A stretch of DNA of 41,469 bases from CAZWSC01 sp964636385 (GCA_964636385.1 CAZWSC010000081.1:1-41469); one strand, 5' to 3'; shown: positions 16,570 through 25,092, numbered from the stretch's first letter. The notes: a model not told the origin generated them from the letters alone. Numbers and translations are program-made.

Positions 16570-17793
16570 ATGAAGGGACGACGCACTACAACAGGGCTGG
16601 ACGTCGGCACCACCAAGGTATGCGCAGTGGTCGCCGAGGCCACGGAGGAAGGCGAACTCTCTATCCTGGGAGTTGGGGATCGTCCCTGCCGCGGGCTGGA
16701 ACGCGGGATGGTTGTGAACCTGGAGGAGACGATCCAGGCGGTTTCGGAGGCGGTGAGGGCGGCGGAGCAGATGGCGGGTGTGCAGGTGCGGTCGGTCCAT
16801 GCCGGAATCGCCGGGGAGCATGTTCGCTCCATCAACTCCACCGGGGTTATCGGTGTCTCCCACAAGGGAAATGAGATCACCACCGACGATGTGAACCGGG
16901 TGCTCGAAGCGGCCCGGGCCGTCGCGATCCCCGGAGATCGCGAGGTTCTGCATGTGATGCCGCGCGACTACCGCCTCGACGATCATCCCGGGATCAGGGA
17001 TCCGATCGGGATGTCGGGCGTGAGGCTGGAAGCACAGGTCCACATAGTGACCGTGCAGTCGACGGCAGTCAGGAACCTTCTGCGGGGCATAACGCGGGCC
17101 GGGCTTGCGGTGGAGAGCCTGGTTCTGCAGCCGATGGCCGCTGCTGCCGCAGTCCTGGCGGAGGACGAGGAGGCGCTCGGCGTGCTTCTTCTCGACATGG
17201 GAGGAGGCACAACCGACATCGCCGTCTACCTCGACGGCTTTATCGGCCACACCGCGGTTGTCGGATTCGGCGGAGATACGGTCACCAATGATCTTGCAGT
17301 GGGCCTTCGCACCCCCATCGAGCAGGCGGAACGCCTGAAGGTCCGGCATGGATCCGCAATCGCATCGCGGGTGTCGGCCGGCGAGTCGGTGGAGGTTCCG
17401 GGCGTTGGCGGGCGCGGGAATCGCAGCGTCGGCTGCCAGGTGCTTGCATCGATCATGGAACCCCGGATGGAGGAGATCCTGGGCCTGGCCCTGGCAGAGG
17501 TGGAGCGTGTTGTGGATCCGGGGCTCCTTGCCGCGGGCGTTGTCCTGACCGGGGGCACGGCGCAGATGCCGGATCTGTGTGAACTGGCGGAGCGGGTGCT
17601 TGGCCTGCCGGCCCGCATAGGTGTGCCCGGCGACGTCCGGGGTGTTTCCGACATCGCCACGGATCCGCGCATCGCGGCGGCCGTGGGGCTGGCACGGCAC
17701 GGTTCGACATGCGCCCACGAAGGGAGGACCGGAAGGGGGCTGTTCTCCAGGATGAGGCGGCCGATCCGGGAGTTCCTGCAGGAGTACTTCTAG
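16570..17793 (+). CDS. ftsA: Cell division protein FtsA
   Basis: A 407-residue actin-like ATPase. Phosphate-1 loop GLDVGTTKV near the start, the 1C subdomain (ITTDDVNRVLEAA), phosphate-2 LLDMGGGTTDIAVY and adenosine motif VVLTGGTAQMP are visible. The C-terminal amphipathic helix GLFSRMRRPIREFLQEYF is the membrane-targeting sequence. FtsA tethers FtsZ to the inner membrane and recruits the divisome. ATG 16570 follows GGGAGG in the 52-base gap after ftsQ. A 134-base leader separates it from ftsZ. Confidence 0.96.
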   Translation: MKGRRTTTGLDVGTTKVCAVVAEATEEGELSILGVGDRPCRGLERGMVVNLEETIQAVSEAVRAAEQMAGVQVRSVHAGIAGEHVRSINSTGVIGVSHKGNEITTDDVNRVLEAARAVAIPGDREVLHVMPRDYRLDDHPGIRDPIGMSGVRLEAQVHIVTVQSTAVRNLLRGITRAGLAVESLVLQPMAAAAAVLAEDEEALGVLLLDMGGGTTDIAVYLDGFIGHTAVVGFGGDTVTNDLAVGLRTPIEQAERLKVRHGSAIASRVSAGESVEVPGVGGRGNRSVGCQVLASIMEPRMEEILGLALAEVERVVDPGLLAAGVVLTGGTAQMPDLCELAERVLGLPARIGVPGDVRGVSDIATDPRIAAAVGLARHGSTCAHEGRTGRGLFSRMRRPIREFLQEYF

Positions 17794-17862
17794 GCGGGTC
17801 CGGATATGATTCATCCCGGGGCAGCTTGAGGCTTGCAGCCGGGCGGATGGAATGCTAGAGAT

Positions 17863-17900
17863 TGCTCGGGTTCGCTTTCCCCCCAGAAAGACCCCGAGCA
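17863..17900 (+). promoter_or_regulatory. Hairpin in the ftsZ leader
   Basis: TGCTCGGG (17863-17870) pairs perfectly with CCCGAGCA (17893-17900), and CTTTC (17875-17879) with GAAAG (17886-17890) around a CCCCCA loop. The two-storey stem-loop ends 13 bases before the ftsZ Shine-Dalgarno. There is no U-run, so it is more likely an mRNA stability or translation element, or an operator, than a terminator. Confidence 0.5.
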
Positions 17901-17927
17901 TCCACAGGTGCACAAGGAGGTGCCTCG

Positions 17928-19424
17928 ATGCTCGAGATCGTCGAATCCCACACTTCACCGGCGCGCATCAAGGTCTTTGGCGTCGGAGGCGGTGGGTCCA
18001 ACGCTGTCAACAGGATGATCCAGGCCGGCCTGGCCGGCGTGGAGTTCTGGGTGGCCAACACGGACCTTCAGGCCCTCGAAAAGTCCCCCTGCCCCAACAG
18101 GCTCCAGATAGGCAAGGCCGTGACCAGGGGGCTCGGTGCCGGCGGGGATCCGGAGATCGGCCGTCTGTCAGGCGAGGAGAGCCGCGAGGCCATCGCCGAT
18201 GTGCTGCAGGGCGCGGACATGCTGTTCGTGACAGCAGGGATGGGCGGTGGTACCGGCACCGGGGCTGCTCCGGTCGTGGCAGCAGCAGCCAGGGAACTCG
18301 GCGTGCTCACCGTAGCCATCGTGACCAGGCCCTTCGCGTTCGAGGGCAGGAAGAAGATGGCGCGCTCGGTTCTCGGTCTGGAGGAACTGGGCCGGAACGT
18401 GGACACACTGATCGCCATCCCCAATCAGAAGCTTCTCAGTATCGTTCCGCCGGGCACTCCGTTCCACGAGGCTCTGCTCACCGCGGACGAGGTGCTCTTC
18501 CAGGCAACCCGCGGCATATCCGACCTGATAACCGGGCACGGGGAGATCAACCTCGACTTCGCCGACATCAAGGCGGTGATGAAGAACCGGGGCAACGCCC
18601 TTCTCGGTTGCGGCGTTGCCGGAGGGAAGGACCGGGCCGTAGAGGCGGCACAGGCGGCCGTATCCTCGCCGCTTCTGGAGGAGGTTTCGATCCAGGGCGC
18701 CGAGGCTGTGCTTATCAACGTGCATGGCGGTCCCAACATGGGGCTTCACGAGGCTGCCGAGGCGGCGGAGTTCATCCAGGGACGCGTGGGCGACGACGCG
18801 GATGTCTTCCTGGGTGCAGTTATCGATCCTGCGCTTGATGACGAGATCCGGGTCACCCTTATCGCCACCGGATTCGAGGGGAGCCAGAGGCGGCAGGCGC
18901 AACCGGACGGGTCCCGGACCAGCGCCTCCCCGGGGGGGAACGGATCCGAAGCCTTGTCACAGCCCCCTGCGGGAGCAGCATTGCCCGAAGCATCGCCCCC
19001 TGCACCCGGGGATCAACCCCGGAAGGAGAAGGTCGAGCCTGTACCTGCGCCGCAGCTCAAGTTGCATGCCTTCGAGTCGTTCCATGCCGGGGAGCTCAGG
19101 TCGGCCGGAACCGGGGCGACATCGGATGCAGGTGCAGGGAGACCGGAGCAGACCCGCCACAGCGGAGAGGTTGTGCCCGGTTCGTGGAAGCCCCCGATGG
19201 ACGTGGAATCCGATCTGTACCTGCCCGAGGGGCCCGAGCCGGCGGGCGACCGCCCGCTGCGGCCGCTTGAGCTGCGTCCTGTTCGTGGAGAAAGGCCTGG
19301 AGCGGCTGCCCGCACCCAGACCGTGAGGCGCCCGGCGCCATCCACAGGAGAGACACTGGAGCCCAGGCTCGGGCGTCGCAATCCGCTGGATGAACCGGCT
19401 TTCATGAGGAAACGGATGGATTGA
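17928..19424 (+). CDS. ftsZ: Cell division GTPase FtsZ with long C-terminal linker
   Basis: A 498-residue tubulin homologue. FGVGGGGSNAVNRM, the tubulin signature GGGTGTG (106-112), NLDFADIKAVM (T7 loop, about 208-218) and the C-terminal domain up to about residue 316 are normal. A Pro/Gly/Arg-rich disordered linker of about 170 residues follows, ending in LDEPAFMRKRMD, the conserved peptide that binds FtsA. ATG 17928 has an excellent Shine-Dalgarno AAGGAGG (17914-17920); an upstream in-frame ATG at 17862 falls inside the leader hairpin and is rejected. The linker is much longer than the roughly 50 residues of E. coli. Confidence 0.97.
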   Translation: MLEIVESHTSPARIKVFGVGGGGSNAVNRMIQAGLAGVEFWVANTDLQALEKSPCPNRLQIGKAVTRGLGAGGDPEIGRLSGEESREAIADVLQGADMLFVTAGMGGGTGTGAAPVVAAAARELGVLTVAIVTRPFAFEGRKKMARSVLGLEELGRNVDTLIAIPNQKLLSIVPPGTPFHEALLTADEVLFQATRGISDLITGHGEINLDFADIKAVMKNRGNALLGCGVAGGKDRAVEAAQAAVSSPLLEEVSIQGAEAVLINVHGGPNMGLHEAAEAAEFIQGRVGDDADVFLGAVIDPALDDEIRVTLIATGFEGSQRRQAQPDGSRTSASPGGNGSEALSQPPAGAALPEASPPAPGDQPRKEKVEPVPAPQLKLHAFESFHAGELRSAGTGATSDAGAGRPEQTRHSGEVVPGSWKPPMDVESDLYLPEGPEPAGDRPLRPLELRPVRGERPGAAARTQTVRRPAPSTGETLEPRLGRRNPLDEPAFMRKRMD

Positions 19425-19425
19425 A

Positions 19426-19442
19426 CCGGGCCCGGGGCCCGG
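19426..19442. repeat. GC-rich inverted repeat just after ftsZ
   Basis: CCGGGCCC (19426-19433) and GGGCCCGG (19435-19442) are perfect complements around one base, starting one base after the ftsZ stop. No T-run follows. It could stabilise the 3' end of the dcw mRNA or attenuate readthrough into the TPR gene. Confidence 0.45.
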
Positions 19443-19458
19443 CAGGGGAGGACGGAAC

Positions 19459-21090
19459 ATGTCGCTGCTCGGACGTCTCTTCGCCCGTGGCGGGATGGCT
19501 CACTACCATCGCGGCATCGTCCTGTTCAACCAGCGTGACTACGAGCATGCTGCCCGGGAATTCGAACTTGCCATCGAGGAGATAGACGACCGCAGCAATC
19601 CCTATCACAGTCTCGGGCGCTTCTACGCTGCCGAGGCCCATGCCAAGCTGGGTCTTGCGCTCCACGAGCAGGGCAGGGTGGACGAGGCGAGGGAGAAGTT
19701 CGAGCTCGCGCTGGGCGAGGGCTACCGCTACCCGGACCTTCACTACCTGCTGGCCGGCATCCTGGAGAGCCAGGGAGACCTCGCGGGGGCGGATACGCAG
19801 TGCAGGCAGGCGCTCGAGATCAACGAGGGGTATGTCGAGGCGCGTGCGCTCCTGGCGGTGATCCTCTGGAAACGGGGCCGGGGCGATGAGGCGCTGCAGG
19901 AGCTGCGCGATCTGTCCCGCACCGACTTCCGTCTTCCACCGCACATGAATCTGGACCTGGGATCGCACCTCGATGAGGAGATCATCCGCTGCGTCCGCGA
20001 GGAATCCGTCCGCCGAAGGGAGAGCCAGGAACACCAGCGTCGTGCCCTCGAGGCCTACGACAAGGGGGACCGTGACCTCGCGATCGAGGAGATGCGCCTG
20101 GCGGTCAGGCAGAACCCGCGTTTCGCCGACCTGCGTTGCAAGCTCGGGATCCTGTACTCCGAGAGCGGCGCTGTTGATCTCGCCGAGGAGCACCTCCGTG
20201 AGGCCCTGGAGATCAACCCCAGGTATGTCGAGGCGCTTCTCCAGCTGGGGATGCTGCTTCTGCGAAAAGGACTCCCGGACGAGGCGTTGCAGTACCTGGA
20301 CTCTGCTGGAGATCTGCAGCCGGAGTACCCTGATGTGATCCTCTTCCGGGGTGTCGCAGAGCTGAGGCGCGGCCGACTCAGGCAGGCCCGGGCGATCATC
20401 GAGGGGGCCCTGTCAGCGCATCCCGACTTCCACCGGGCGCGCTACTTCCTCTCGCTGACACTGGCCTGCCATGGTGAGCACGAGCGCTCCATAGCCGAGA
20501 TGGAGAGGGCGCTGGAGGGGGATCCGCACCTGATGCGCGCTCGGCTGGACCTCGGCTTCATCCTCCTTCAGAGATCCGAGCAGGAACGCGCCAGGGGGCT
20601 CTTCCAGGCTGTGGTCGAGCGCCATCCGGAGTTTCCCGACGCCCAACTGGGCATGGGTCAGGTGCTGATGGAGATGGGGAAGCCCGATGAGGCAAGGCCC
20701 CACCTGGAGCGCGCGCTGGAACTGCATCCTGAGTTTGTGAGAGCCTTGGAGTCCCTGGCCAGGCTTGAGATCGACCGGCATCGATTCGAGCAGGCGGAGG
20801 CCCTGCTCCGCAGGGCGGTGGAGAAGGAGCCCGACTATCCGGACCTGCATCTTCTCCTGGGCAGGAGCCTCGAAGCGATGGGCCGGGTGGATGATGCGGT
20901 CATGTCGTACGAGGCGGCGTTAAGCCGAAATCCGCGCTACGTCGATGCGCGCGTCGCCCTCGGGCTCATCCTCCTTCAGGAAGGAGACGGGGAACGCGGA
21001 CGCCACGAGATGCAGCGCGTGCTGAAGCTCGATCCGGGCAACCAGGCGGCCAGGGCTGTTGCGGATCCTGTGTTGCTGGATGAGCTGTGA
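19459..21090 (+). CDS. TPR-repeat protein downstream of ftsZ
   Basis: A 543-residue, almost wholly helical protein with roughly a dozen TPR units, e.g. AEEHLREALEINPRYVEALLQLGMLLLRKGLPDEALQYL and EARPHLERALELHPEFVRAL. The start MSLLGRLFARGG could form a short amphipathic helix; no signal peptide or TM is seen, so it is probably cytoplasmic. It follows ftsZ by 34 bases in the same direction with Shine-Dalgarno GGGGAGG, so it may be co-transcribed. TPRs mediate protein-protein contacts; the partner is unknown. A division-scaffold role is suggested only by position. Confidence 0.85.
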   Translation: MSLLGRLFARGGMAHYHRGIVLFNQRDYEHAAREFELAIEEIDDRSNPYHSLGRFYAAEAHAKLGLALHEQGRVDEAREKFELALGEGYRYPDLHYLLAGILESQGDLAGADTQCRQALEINEGYVEARALLAVILWKRGRGDEALQELRDLSRTDFRLPPHMNLDLGSHLDEEIIRCVREESVRRRESQEHQRRALEAYDKGDRDLAIEEMRLAVRQNPRFADLRCKLGILYSESGAVDLAEEHLREALEINPRYVEALLQLGMLLLRKGLPDEALQYLDSAGDLQPEYPDVILFRGVAELRRGRLRQARAIIEGALSAHPDFHRARYFLSLTLACHGEHERSIAEMERALEGDPHLMRARLDLGFILLQRSEQERARGLFQAVVERHPEFPDAQLGMGQVLMEMGKPDEARPHLERALELHPEFVRALESLARLEIDRHRFEQAEALLRRAVEKEPDYPDLHLLLGRSLEAMGRVDDAVMSYEAALSRNPRYVDARVALGLILLQEGDGERGRHEMQRVLKLDPGNQAARAVADPVLLDEL

Positions 21091-21105
21091 CACAGGAAGA
21101 ACGGC

Positions 21106-21330
21106 TCACGGGGCCGGGGTCGGTTCTCCACGGGTGGGCCGGGGGTTCTTGACGACGCGGCCGGAGCGCAGGCACTCCGTACAGACCCTGATCCTGCGGG
21201 GACGCCCCTCGATGAGGGCGCGAACCTTCTGCAGATTCGGCCGCCAGGTGCGCCTGGTGGCATTGTTGGCGTGGCTGCGGTTGTTGCCGAACTGAAGGCC
21301 CTTGCCGCAGATTTCGCAGACGCGAGACAT
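21106..21330 (-). CDS. rpmB: 50S ribosomal protein L28 (zinc-binding form)
   Basis: A 74-residue L28: SRVCEICGKG, GNNRSHANNATRRTWRPNLQKVRA and RIRVCTECLRSGRVVK are family signatures. Two Cys pairs (CEIC at 5-8, CTEC at 50-53) form the zinc-finger form of the protein. The minus-strand ATG at 21330 has GGAGGG four bases upstream; a start ten residues further up is possible but not L28-like. It converges on the TPR gene (15-base gap) and diverges from recG across 144 bases. Confidence 0.95.
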   Translation of the reverse strand: MSRVCEICGKGLQFGNNRSHANNATRRTWRPNLQKVRALIEGRPRRIRVCTECLRSGRVVKNPRPTRGEPTPAP

Positions 21331-21474
21331 GATTCCCTCCGATTTGCACAACAGACGCAAAGACTACACTCACAACGTCCCGGGAAGCAAGCGATCGTTT
21401 TCCAGGATCCGCATTTCCCACCCCGCAGGAATTCCATCCCCGCTCCAGGCCAGGGTGCGGTAATCTCCCAGGTC

Positions 21475-23550
21475 ATGGAACTGACCACTCCTGCACAGTT
21501 TGTGCGGGGCGTCGGGCCCCGCAGGGCCGAGCTTCTGGGCCGGCTGGGGATCGCGACGGTGCGGGATCTCCTGTGGCACCTTCCGCGCGCCTGGCTGGAC
21601 CGAAGCCGGATTTCCACACTGGACCGGCTTGTCCCGGGCGCCGAAGGCACCGCGATCGTCACTCTCCTCGGCCTGCGGACCCGGCCTGCCCGGCGCGGAA
21701 TAACCCTCATTCTGGCCGATGTCGGGGACGAAACAGGCACCGCATCGGTGACCTGGTTCAACCAGCCCTACCTCGCCAGACAGCTCAGGGCCGGCCGGAG
21801 GATTCTTCTCAGCGGGCCTGTGAGGAGCCGAAAGCGCCTCCTCGAGTTCGTCCACCCGGAGTTCGAGATCATCGAAAGCGCCGGAGAGGGAAGGCTGCTG
21901 AGCGGCGGCCGCCTCGTACCCGTCTACCCCCTATCGGCCGGGCTCACCCAGAAGATGATGCGGTTGTGGATCCGCACGGTGCTCGATGCCTGCCTGCCAT
22001 CGATGCGTGATCCGATACCGGGCTGCCTGCTGGAGCGCGCCGGTCTGCTTGAACTCGGTCAGGCGCTTGAGCAGAGCCATTTCCCCGACTCCGAGGAGAT
22101 GCGCGACCGCGGCCGCCATCGGCTCGTCTTCGAGGAGTTCCTGATGCTGCAGCTCGCATTCGGTCTTGTGCGCAGGAGAAGGAGCAGACCCCGGTCCGGA
22201 CGCCCTGTCCGGGGAGCGGGTGCCCTGGCCGGCCGTCTCAGGGATGGGCTCGGGTTCGAGCTGACGCGCGGCCAGGAGCAGGTTCTGGGCGAGATCCTCT
22301 CCGACATGGCAACGGACCGGCCGATGAATCGGCTTCTGCAGGGGGATGTCGGGTCCGGGAAGACTGTGGTGGCGGCGATCGCCTGCCTTGCTGCCTGCGA
22401 GGCCGGCTGTCAGGCTGCCTACCTGGCTCCAACCGAGATCCTTGCCGAGCAGCAGGCAGACACCCTGGAGAAGTGGTTCGGTCCGCTGGGTGTGAGCACG
22501 GGGCTCCTGCTCGGACGCACACCGAAGGCCGGGCGCCGCGCGGTCCTGGCAAAGGCTGCGGCAGGTGAGTTGGGGGTCCTGATCGGCACGCATGCACTGC
22601 TGGAGAAGGATGTTGCATTCAAGGATCTTGCGCTGATCGTGGTCGATGAACAGCACAGGTTCGGCGTTCTCCAGCGTGCCTCGATGCGCGAAAAGGGCGG
22701 CAGGCTTCAGCCTCACTGTCTCGTCATGAGTGCCACTCCGATCCCCCGCACTCTCTCGATGACGCTCTACGGAGACCTGGACATATCGCTCCTTCGCGAG
22801 ATGCCTGCGGGGCGGGTCCCTCCGCGCACCCGGATCGTGCCGGAGGAGAAGCGCGGCGACATGGTCACCTGGGTTGCGAGGCGGCTGCGCGAGGGGGAGA
22901 GGGCCTTCTTCGTGTATCCGCTGGTGGAGGAGTCGGAGCAACTGGATCTTCGCGACGCAACGCGGATGTCGGAGGCGCTTTCCGCCCACCCGGCCATGGA
23001 CGGGATCGGGGTGGGCCTTCTGCACGGAAGGATGAAGGGGGAGGAGAAGAGCGCCGTGGTGGAGCGGTTCCGCAGCGGCGGGACTCCGTGCCTCGTCACC
23101 ACGACTGTTGTGGAAGTGGGTGTCAACGTGCCGCAGGCCACGATCATGGTGATCGAGCATCCGGAGCGTTTCGGGCTTTCGCAACTGCACCAGCTTCGCG
23201 GCCGGGTCGGAAGAGGAGGCGGTGTGTCCCACTTCCTGCTTGTCGCACCCGGAGGGGAGTCGCACGGGAGGCTGAGGACCCTTGTGAAGGAGAGCGACGG
23301 ATTCCGCGTAGCGGAGGCCGATCTGCGCCTGCGCGGTCCGGGCGACTTCATAGGCACTGCCCAGCACGGCCTGCCGGAACTCAAGGTAGCCGATCTGATC
23401 CGCGATCCCGCAGTGCTCATGGCCGCGCGGAACGAGGCCGAGGCGATCCTTTCGGAGGATCCGGACCTTGCAACCCCTTCGCACCTGCCCCTCCGCGAAG
23501 GCGTCATGCTCGCCTACGCCAACCGGTTGCCCTTGAGTGAGGTAGGCTGA
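21475..23550 (+). CDS. recG: ATP-dependent DNA helicase RecG
   Basis: A 691-residue superfamily 2 helicase, the normal length. The N-terminal wedge/OB domain is followed by Walker A GDVGSGKT at 290-297, DEQH box at 391-394 (VVDEQHRFGV), SATPIPRTLSMTLYGDLD, and the C-terminal LHQLRGRVGRG and LRGPGDFIGTAQHG motifs. RecG remodels stalled forks and Holliday junctions. ATG 21475 gives the family N-terminus (MELTTPAQFVRGVGPRRAELL) although its Shine-Dalgarno is weak (AGG at 21470-21472); the frame extends upstream without similarity. Confidence 0.96.
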   Translation: MELTTPAQFVRGVGPRRAELLGRLGIATVRDLLWHLPRAWLDRSRISTLDRLVPGAEGTAIVTLLGLRTRPARRGITLILADVGDETGTASVTWFNQPYLARQLRAGRRILLSGPVRSRKRLLEFVHPEFEIIESAGEGRLLSGGRLVPVYPLSAGLTQKMMRLWIRTVLDACLPSMRDPIPGCLLERAGLLELGQALEQSHFPDSEEMRDRGRHRLVFEEFLMLQLAFGLVRRRRSRPRSGRPVRGAGALAGRLRDGLGFELTRGQEQVLGEILSDMATDRPMNRLLQGDVGSGKTVVAAIACLAACEAGCQAAYLAPTEILAEQQADTLEKWFGPLGVSTGLLLGRTPKAGRRAVLAKAAAGELGVLIGTHALLEKDVAFKDLALIVVDEQHRFGVLQRASMREKGGRLQPHCLVMSATPIPRTLSMTLYGDLDISLLREMPAGRVPPRTRIVPEEKRGDMVTWVARRLREGERAFFVYPLVEESEQLDLRDATRMSEALSAHPAMDGIGVGLLHGRMKGEEKSAVVERFRSGGTPCLVTTTVVEVGVNVPQATIMVIEHPERFGLSQLHQLRGRVGRGGGVSHFLLVAPGGESHGRLRTLVKESDGFRVAEADLRLRGPGDFIGTAQHGLPELKVADLIRDPAVLMAARNEAEAILSEDPDLATPSHLPLREGVMLAYANRLPLSEVG

Positions 23551-23562
23551 TCCACACCGGGG

Positions 23563-23590
23563 TCAAGAGACTTCCACGTCCCGCCGATAA
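23563..23590 (+). promoter_or_regulatory. Sigma-28 (FliA)-type promoter upstream of mglA
   Basis: TCAAGAGA at 23563-23570, 12 bases, then a perfect GCCGATAA -10 at 23583-23590. The flgN and flagellin promoters in this window have the same T(C/A)AAG -35 start and the same 12-base spacer. The site starts 13 bases after the recG stop and predicts transcription from about 23597 with a leader of about 110 bases. Confidence 0.68.
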
Positions 23591-23619
23591 TCTGTCTGTA
23601 AGCACCTATGGGGATGGTT

Positions 23620-23656
23620 CCGGGCCCGCCGGCCAGGAGCATCCGCGGGTACCCGG
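23620..23656 (+). promoter_or_regulatory. Hairpin in the mglA leader
   Basis: CCGGGCCCGC (23620-23629) pairs with GCGGG-TA-CCCGG (23645-23656), a ten-pair stem with a two-base bulge. The 15-base loop contains AGGA, so a CsrA contact is possible since csrA is in the window. No U-run, so probably not a terminator for recG. Confidence 0.4.
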
Positions 23657-23707
23657 CCCGATCGGGAGTGCGGAATACTGGACGGCGGAGAAGCCCCTGG
23701 AGGAAAC

Positions 23708-24925
23708 ATGGTTCTGGTCAGCTATTCCGGCCGCGAGATCAACGCGAAGCTGGTGTACTACGGCCCGGGTTTGAGCGGCAAGACGACCAATCTGGAATAC
23801 ATCTACGGATCGATACCGCAGGGGCAGCGGGGGAAGATGGTCTCGATGAAGACGAAGACGGAGAGGACCCTCTTCTTCGACTTTCTTCCCGTGAATCTCG
23901 GAGAGCTCTCCGGCTTCAAGACCCGCTTCCTCCTATATACAGTCCCCGGACAGGTGTACTACAACGCGACGCGGAAGCTTGTCCTGAAGGGGGTCGATGC
24001 GGTTGTGTTCGTCGCAGACTCCAAGCGCGGCAAGATGGACGAGAACCTTGAGAGCCTGGAGAATCTCCGGCAGAACCTGCTGGAGCAGGGGGTGGATCTG
24101 GATACGATCCAGTGGGTCATGCAGTATAACAAACGCGACCTTCCGGATGTGTACACGATCGACGAGCTTGAAGAGGTGCTGAATCCAGGCAAGGTACCGG
24201 TTTTCGAGGCGGTGGCGATGAATGGCCAGGGGGTGGTGGATACCTTCAAGGGGGTTTCGCGGCTCCTTCTCCGCAAGCTGGCGAAGGACATCGGAGCCCC
24301 GGCTGCGGACCGTCCGCCTGCATCGACAGATGCGCCGCCTGCCCCGCCGCCGGCAGCCCAGCCCACGGTGGTGTCCAGGCCTGATCCGGCTCCCCCTTCA
24401 CAGGTGGAGCAGTGCGCAGATCAGGAGGAGCCGCCCGTACCGGTCGGGGATCCGTCGCCGGGCAGCGACGGCCCGAATGAGGAACGCTGCAGCTCTTCCG
24501 TCGGTGACCGGCTGAGACGCTGGCTGTCACGGCCGCATGACCTGCCCGGGGCCGGGGAGTCCCCTTCGGAGGGTTCGTCTGCGGAACCGCCTGGACAGGT
24601 GTCGCCCGATCTGCCGCCAGAGGTCGAGACAGCCCAGCACCCCGAGCCCCGGGCCATGTCTCAGGATCATGATCCGCAGCCGGCCGGGCCGGCCGATCCT
24701 CAACAGACACCGGTGCCGCAGTCGGCAATTCACGGGCCCTCGATGGAAGATCCTCCGAAGGCGGCAAGGCAGCCCCGCCGCGCGCGTCCGCGCGAGGTCC
24801 TGGTTCCCCTGGAGCTGAGTCCCAGGGATCTCGAGACCGGGATTGTCCTCAAGCTCGTCCTGCAGATGCAGCAACAGGGATATGCGGATGACGGGCCCGA
24901 AGAGGAGGATACGGAGGCGGCATGA
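23708..24925 (+). CDS. mglA: MglA-type small GTPase with long disordered C-terminal extension
   Basis: A 405-residue protein. Residues 1-195 are a MglA GTPase: P-loop GPGLSGKT (19-26), the MglA-specific TVPGQVYY (78-85) in place of the Ras DxxG, and NKRD (141-144) for guanine. MglA proteins are polarity switches that recruit motility machinery to one cell pole. Residues 196-360 are Pro/Ser/Gln-rich and likely disordered. A final predicted helical or beta segment, VLVPLELSPRDLETGIVLKLVLQMQQQ (361-390), suggests a docking element. No MglB/roadblock gene is adjacent. Shine-Dalgarno GGAGG at 23699-23703. Ordinary MglA is about 195 residues, so half of this protein is extra. Confidence 0.9.
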   Translation: MVLVSYSGREINAKLVYYGPGLSGKTTNLEYIYGSIPQGQRGKMVSMKTKTERTLFFDFLPVNLGELSGFKTRFLLYTVPGQVYYNATRKLVLKGVDAVVFVADSKRGKMDENLESLENLRQNLLEQGVDLDTIQWVMQYNKRDLPDVYTIDELEEVLNPGKVPVFEAVAMNGQGVVDTFKGVSRLLLRKLAKDIGAPAADRPPASTDAPPAPPPAAQPTVVSRPDPAPPSQVEQCADQEEPPVPVGDPSPGSDGPNEERCSSSVGDRLRRWLSRPHDLPGAGESPSEGSSAEPPGQVSPDLPPEVETAQHPEPRAMSQDHDPQPAGPADPQQTPVPQSAIHGPSMEDPPKAARQPRRARPREVLVPLELSPRDLETGIVLKLVLQMQQQGYADDGPEEEDTEAA

Positions 24926-25053
24926 CGGGGTCTCATCGACCACGTGGGGCGGCCTGATCCGCGGGACCCGCAGCATGGCCGGGCGGAGTATCTGCACGTA
25001 CGTGTTGCCTCAGCTTGACTTGACTGCGGCAGCTTCTTATCGTCGGGCGTGTC

Positions 25054-25092
25054 GGGGCTGATCCCGGCTGCGCCTTCGGCAGCGGCAGCCCC
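25054..25092 (+). repeat. Nested hairpin in the intergenic leader of the second TPR gene
   Basis: GGGGCTG (25054-25060) pairs with CAGCCCC (25086-25092), enclosing GCTGC (25067-25071) and GCAGC (25079-25083). It sits in the 224-base gap after mglA, about 58 bases before the next start. TTGACT at 25015 with TTATCG 17 bases later (25038) is a weak promoter candidate. No strong U-run follows. Confidence 0.35.

Noticed and set aside
17826..17861. Promoter between ftsA and ftsZ (TTGAGG or TTGCAG with weak -10)
   Set aside because: Hexamers match poorly and the start would fall inside the leader hairpin; not enough support.
16486..17958. 490-residue minus-strand frame
   Set aside because: Antisense to ftsA and its flanks; no domain.
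21344..21370. Promoter for recG (TTGCAC with TACACT)
   Set aside because: The spacer is only 15 bases; a promoter must be somewhere in this divergent gap but this one is not convincing.
21931..23484. 517-residue minus-strand frame
   Set aside because: Antisense to recG; composition is a shadow of its codons.
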